Assembly (NCBI GenBank): GCA_965250195.1
Contig: OZ252295.1
Location: 1,922,001 to 1,986,000, forward strand
DNA length: 64,000 nt
Direction of reading: 5' to 3'
DNA from: CAUZIR01 sp965250195
GTDB lineage: Bacteria; Chloroflexota; Dehalococcoidia; Lucifugimonadales; UBA2962
The translations under genes were made by a program, and so were the position numbers. The notes under the pieces are model-generated. The model searched no databases. It was not told the DNA's origin and saw nothing but the letters and a program-made list of their open reading frames with translations. Below, piece by piece: positions 61,843 through 64,000 of this stretch (position 1 is the stretch's first letter; each line of letters begins with the position of its first letter).

Positions 61843-62784
61843 TTAGCCCGCTCGCCACTCGGCGGCCTTACGGCCCAAGCGGATGGTCTGGTCGACGATG
61901 TCGAGACCGACTTGCTCGGACCATGCCGCCAGGAGCTGCGAGGTCACGGGGCCGGGTATGGCGCCGTCGCCGATGGTGCGGTTATCCACTCGACTCACCG
62001 GTAACAGGCTGAATGGGGTCGATGTAAAGAAGGCCTCGTCGGCCGTGTATACATCGTAAGGCTGCAGGTCGTCTTCTACGACCGGGATGCCGAGGCGCTC
62101 TGCCAACTCGCGCACGGCAAGGCGGGACACGCCCTGCAATAGCGCGGTGTCTCTGGGCATGCGGACGGCGCCGCCACTGACGATGATGAAGTTGGAACCG
62201 GTGCCCTCGGTAACGTTGCCGTCCATGTCAAGCATGATGGCCAGCGCCGCCGGGTCCACGTCACGGGCTTCCAGGTCCGCCATGACGGAGGAGAGGCGGG
62301 AGAAGTGCTTGACCTTGGGGTCCAGTTGCTGCGGGCTCAGGCTGCGGGTGCGGGCGATGACCCCGTGCACGCCCTCCGAGTAGGCGGGAGCATAGCCCTC
62401 AAAGTTGATGGGGTCGATGAAGATGGAGACGTTGGGTACGAGGCCTCCGCCTAATGAGTTGCCCTGCCCACGAGTGACATGGGGGGAGATCATGTAGTCG
62501 TCGCCGTAGCGGCTGCGCACGGGCTCGTTGCGGTCGATGACTTCTTGTATCAACTCGCCCAGCCGATCCATGCTCATGCCGGGGTCGATGCGTACGTATT
62601 TGAGGGTGCGTGCGAAGCGGTCGAGGTGTTCGGCTAGCCGGTAGACTCGGCCGTCAAACGTCCTCAGGGTGTCGTAGACGACGTCGCCCAACCGGTAGCC
62701 CCGGTCGAGCATGGAGATTTTGGCCTCGTCGCGCGGGTAGTACTCGCCGTTCAGCCAGATTTCGTATTCGGGGGCTTCGCTCAC
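61843..62784 (-). CDS. Class IV aminotransferase, paralogue
   Basis: 313 residues: YEIWLNGEYYPRDEAKISMLDRGYRLGDVVYDTLR, LDPKVKHFSRLSSVMADLEARDVDPAALAIMLDMDGNVTEGTGSNFIIVSGG and VYTADEAFFTSTPFSLLPVSRVDNRTIGDG. It aligns throughout with the enzyme at 54405 and differs in the substrate loop around residues 100-125 (SPHVTRGQGNSLGGGLVPN), which lies where fold-type IV enzymes set stereo- and side-chain preference. Branched-chain or D-amino acid transamination is possible. Confidence 0.87.
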   Translation of the reverse strand: MSEAPEYEIWLNGEYYPRDEAKISMLDRGYRLGDVVYDTLRTFDGRVYRLAEHLDRFARTLKYVRIDPGMSMDRLGELIQEVIDRNEPVRSRYGDDYMISPHVTRGQGNSLGGGLVPNVSIFIDPINFEGYAPAYSEGVHGVIARTRSLSPQQLDPKVKHFSRLSSVMADLEARDVDPAALAIMLDMDGNVTEGTGSNFIIVSGGAVRMPRDTALLQGVSRLAVRELAERLGIPVVEDDLQPYDVYTADEAFFTSTPFSLLPVSRVDNRTIGDGAIPGPVTSQLLAAWSEQVGLDIVDQTIRLGRKAAEWRAG

Positions 62785-62856
62785 TTCACAGGCTCCATTC
62801 GCTCGTCAGAGCTTCTTCGCGCGAGCGCTCATCGCTTTGGCTATTGACCCGCCGCA

Positions 62857-63291
62857 CTATTGGACAGCTATGGCGTCGCCCGGGCGGACGGTGCCGCTTT
62901 CGACTATCTTGCCGAGGACGCCTCGGCGGCCGTCCAACTCGGAGCGTAGTCCGGGCTTGAACGTCTCCAGGCTGGCGCACCCCTCGCAGTCGCCGGTCAC
63001 TTCCACTACCGCTGTGCCGCCCAGTTTGATCTTCTGACCGGGCCTCAGGCTCGACAGGTCGAGGCCGCTGGTGGTGACGTTCTCCCTGGTGATGGAGGAG
63101 TCGATGCCCAGTTCGGCCAGCGTCTCTGCGTCCATCAACAGCACCTGCCGGTCACCGGTCCCGCGCCCGGCGTGACGGTCGCCCTCGATGCCGTGGCCCG
63201 ATTTGAACTGGGCCGTGCCGAGCACGACCATGGGCTCTCGCTTGACTGCCGAGACCTGTACTTGCACTACGCTCGCGCTTGCTTCGCGCAT
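62857..63291 (-). CDS. MOSC-domain protein
   Basis: 144 residues covering one MOSC (molybdenum cofactor sulfurase C-terminal) domain: VQVSAVKREPMVVLGTAQFKSGHGIEGDRHAG, RQVLLMDAETLAEL, ITRENVTTSGLDLSSLRPGQKIKLGGTAVVEVTGDCEGC with the conserved cysteine. MOSC domains bind molybdopterin and carry sulfur in YiiM/MOCOS-type reactions. Stand-alone MOSC proteins often reduce N-hydroxylated compounds. ATG 63291 has GGAGG upstream; the frame extends to 63720 without conservation. Confidence 0.85.
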   Translation of the reverse strand: MREASASVVQVQVSAVKREPMVVLGTAQFKSGHGIEGDRHAGRGTGDRQVLLMDAETLAELGIDSSITRENVTTSGLDLSSLRPGQKIKLGGTAVVEVTGDCEGCASLETFKPGLRSELDGRRGVLGKIVESGTVRPGDAIAVQ

Positions 63292-63441
63292 CGCTTCGCC
63301 TCCGATAACGGCTGGGGCCGGGTATGAAGTTAGATTACGGGACGGGCAGAGCGCCCACAACAGCGGATTTCTCTCGCCACTCTCCCATCGGCGCGGCACT
63401 ACGCTTATGATTACCCGCAACTTCGGAGAGGACTGATCAAT

Positions 63442-64000
63442 ATGGCCAATGCCGTAATGCTGGGCGAGGGCTCCTACACGTACAGGAATGACACGGACTG
63501 GGCGAAGACGCCGGAGGGGATCGGCTGGCGGGAGATCGCCGGGGTCGCCATCGGCGCCGATGACAGGGTCTATGTGTTCGCAAGAGGCGATTACCCGATG
63601 CTGGTGTTCGAGGCCGACGGCACGTTTGTAACTACCTGGGGCGAGGGCACCTGGGCCAACCCCCACGCCATTACGCCGGGGCCGGACAATACGTTCTATA
63701 CGACGGATCACTTTGGGCATGCGATTCGCCAGGTCAGTGCCGATGGCGAGGTGCTTCTCACTATCGGCACGCCGGGCCAGGCGACGGGGCTACACAGCGG
63801 CGAGCCCTTCAATATGCCGACGGACGTGGCGGTGGACCCCGCGACGGGTGACCTGTTCATCACAGACGGCTATAAGAACTCTTCGGTGCATCGCTTCTCA
63901 GCCGAGGGCGAGCACATTCTCTCTTGGGGCGGGCCAGGGGTGGATCCGGGAGAGTTCTCCATTCCGCACAACGTCGATACGGACGCGGACGGCTATGTGT
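63442..64000 (+). CDS. NHL-repeat protein, 3' truncated by window end
   Basis: ATG 63442 after GGAGAGGA. 186 residues are visible: MANAVMLGEGSYTYRNDTDW then NHL-like blades such as WREIAGVAIGADDRVYVFAR, NMPTDVAVDPATGDLFITDGYKNSSVHRF and PHNVDTDADGYV. Without a signal peptide it is likely cytoplasmic. The pattern resembles the peptidyl-alpha-hydroxyglycine amidating lyase-like beta-propellers common in SAR202-type genomes. The gene continues past 64000. Confidence 0.75.
   Translation, partial: MANAVMLGEGSYTYRNDTDWAKTPEGIGWREIAGVAIGADDRVYVFARGDYPMLVFEADGTFVTTWGEGTWANPHAITPGPDNTFYTTDHFGHAIRQVSADGEVLLTIGTPGQATGLHSGEPFNMPTDVAVDPATGDLFITDGYKNSSVHRFSAEGEHILSWGGPGVDPGEFSIPHNVDTDADGYV

Overview
The window reads as a GC-rich bacterial chromosome segment, with many GTG, TTG and probably CTG starts. 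The best guess is Chloroflexota, perhaps the SAR202/Dehalococcoidia side. This is inferred from the gene repertoire: a fused AroK-AroB, a DUF5679 zinc ribbon, a VLRF1-type release factor, a ThrC/NIL/sulfur-carrier operon, a MEMO protein with an extra N-terminal domain, and many paralogous catabolic enzymes (amidases, Gfo/Idh/MocA and SDR dehydrogenases, FAD oxidoreductases, class IV aminotransferases, lactonase, phosphotriesterase). No rRNA or marker tree was available, so the placement is tentative. There is no phage, IS transposase or CRISPR array.

Layout. 1-8.7 kb: catabolic genes (DapA-like aldolase, maleylpyruvate-isomerase-like protein, MFS transporter, broken LtrA, then a + strand run of HpaI aldolase, SMP-30 lactonase, Gfo/Idh/MocA dehydrogenase and class V aminotransferase). 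8.7-11 kb: DUF1059-like protein, endonuclease Q, GNAT. 11-15.3 kb: minus-strand cytochrome c maturation block (CcmH, CcmF, a short CcmI-like protein, a secreted membrane-anchored protein). 15.3-25.4 kb: MEMO protein, BioD-like/DRTGG ATPase, SDR, DM13 protein, broken DUF4242-cyclase, twin amidases, NHL lipoprotein, tRNA-Gly. 25.4-34.4 kb: isopropylmalate/tartrate-type dehydrogenase, broken SRAP, alcohol dehydrogenase, LhgO, phytoene-desaturase-like enzyme, broken AlaX, aminotransferase, Lon-N protein. 34.5-43.8 kb: housekeeping core (thrC-NIL-sulfur carrier; tgt, aroKB, aroE, ruvX, alaS, DUF5679). 43.9-64 kb: accessory metabolism, K+/H+ antiporter, VLRF1, more catabolic enzymes, lipoproteins, MOSC and a second NHL protein cut by the window end.

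The most unusual feature is an interspersed, structured repeat family (about nine copies) that sits at gene edges. One module is a double hairpin with a compensatory base-pair change. A second contains a near-invariant core (GCGATGAGGCC, three variable bases, GAGCCGAAGAGC). A third is a variable hairpin followed by GGAG. Copies form the translated N-terminus of LtrA, probably that of a secreted protein in the ccm block, the last codons of an MFS transporter, and the start codon of an aminotransferase.

Five genes carry frameshifts, three of them at homopolymers (G11, C8, T7). These are either consensus errors or real decay/phase variation, and reads are needed to decide. Short tandem arrays (43-bp and 35-bp units) duplicate two gene edges.
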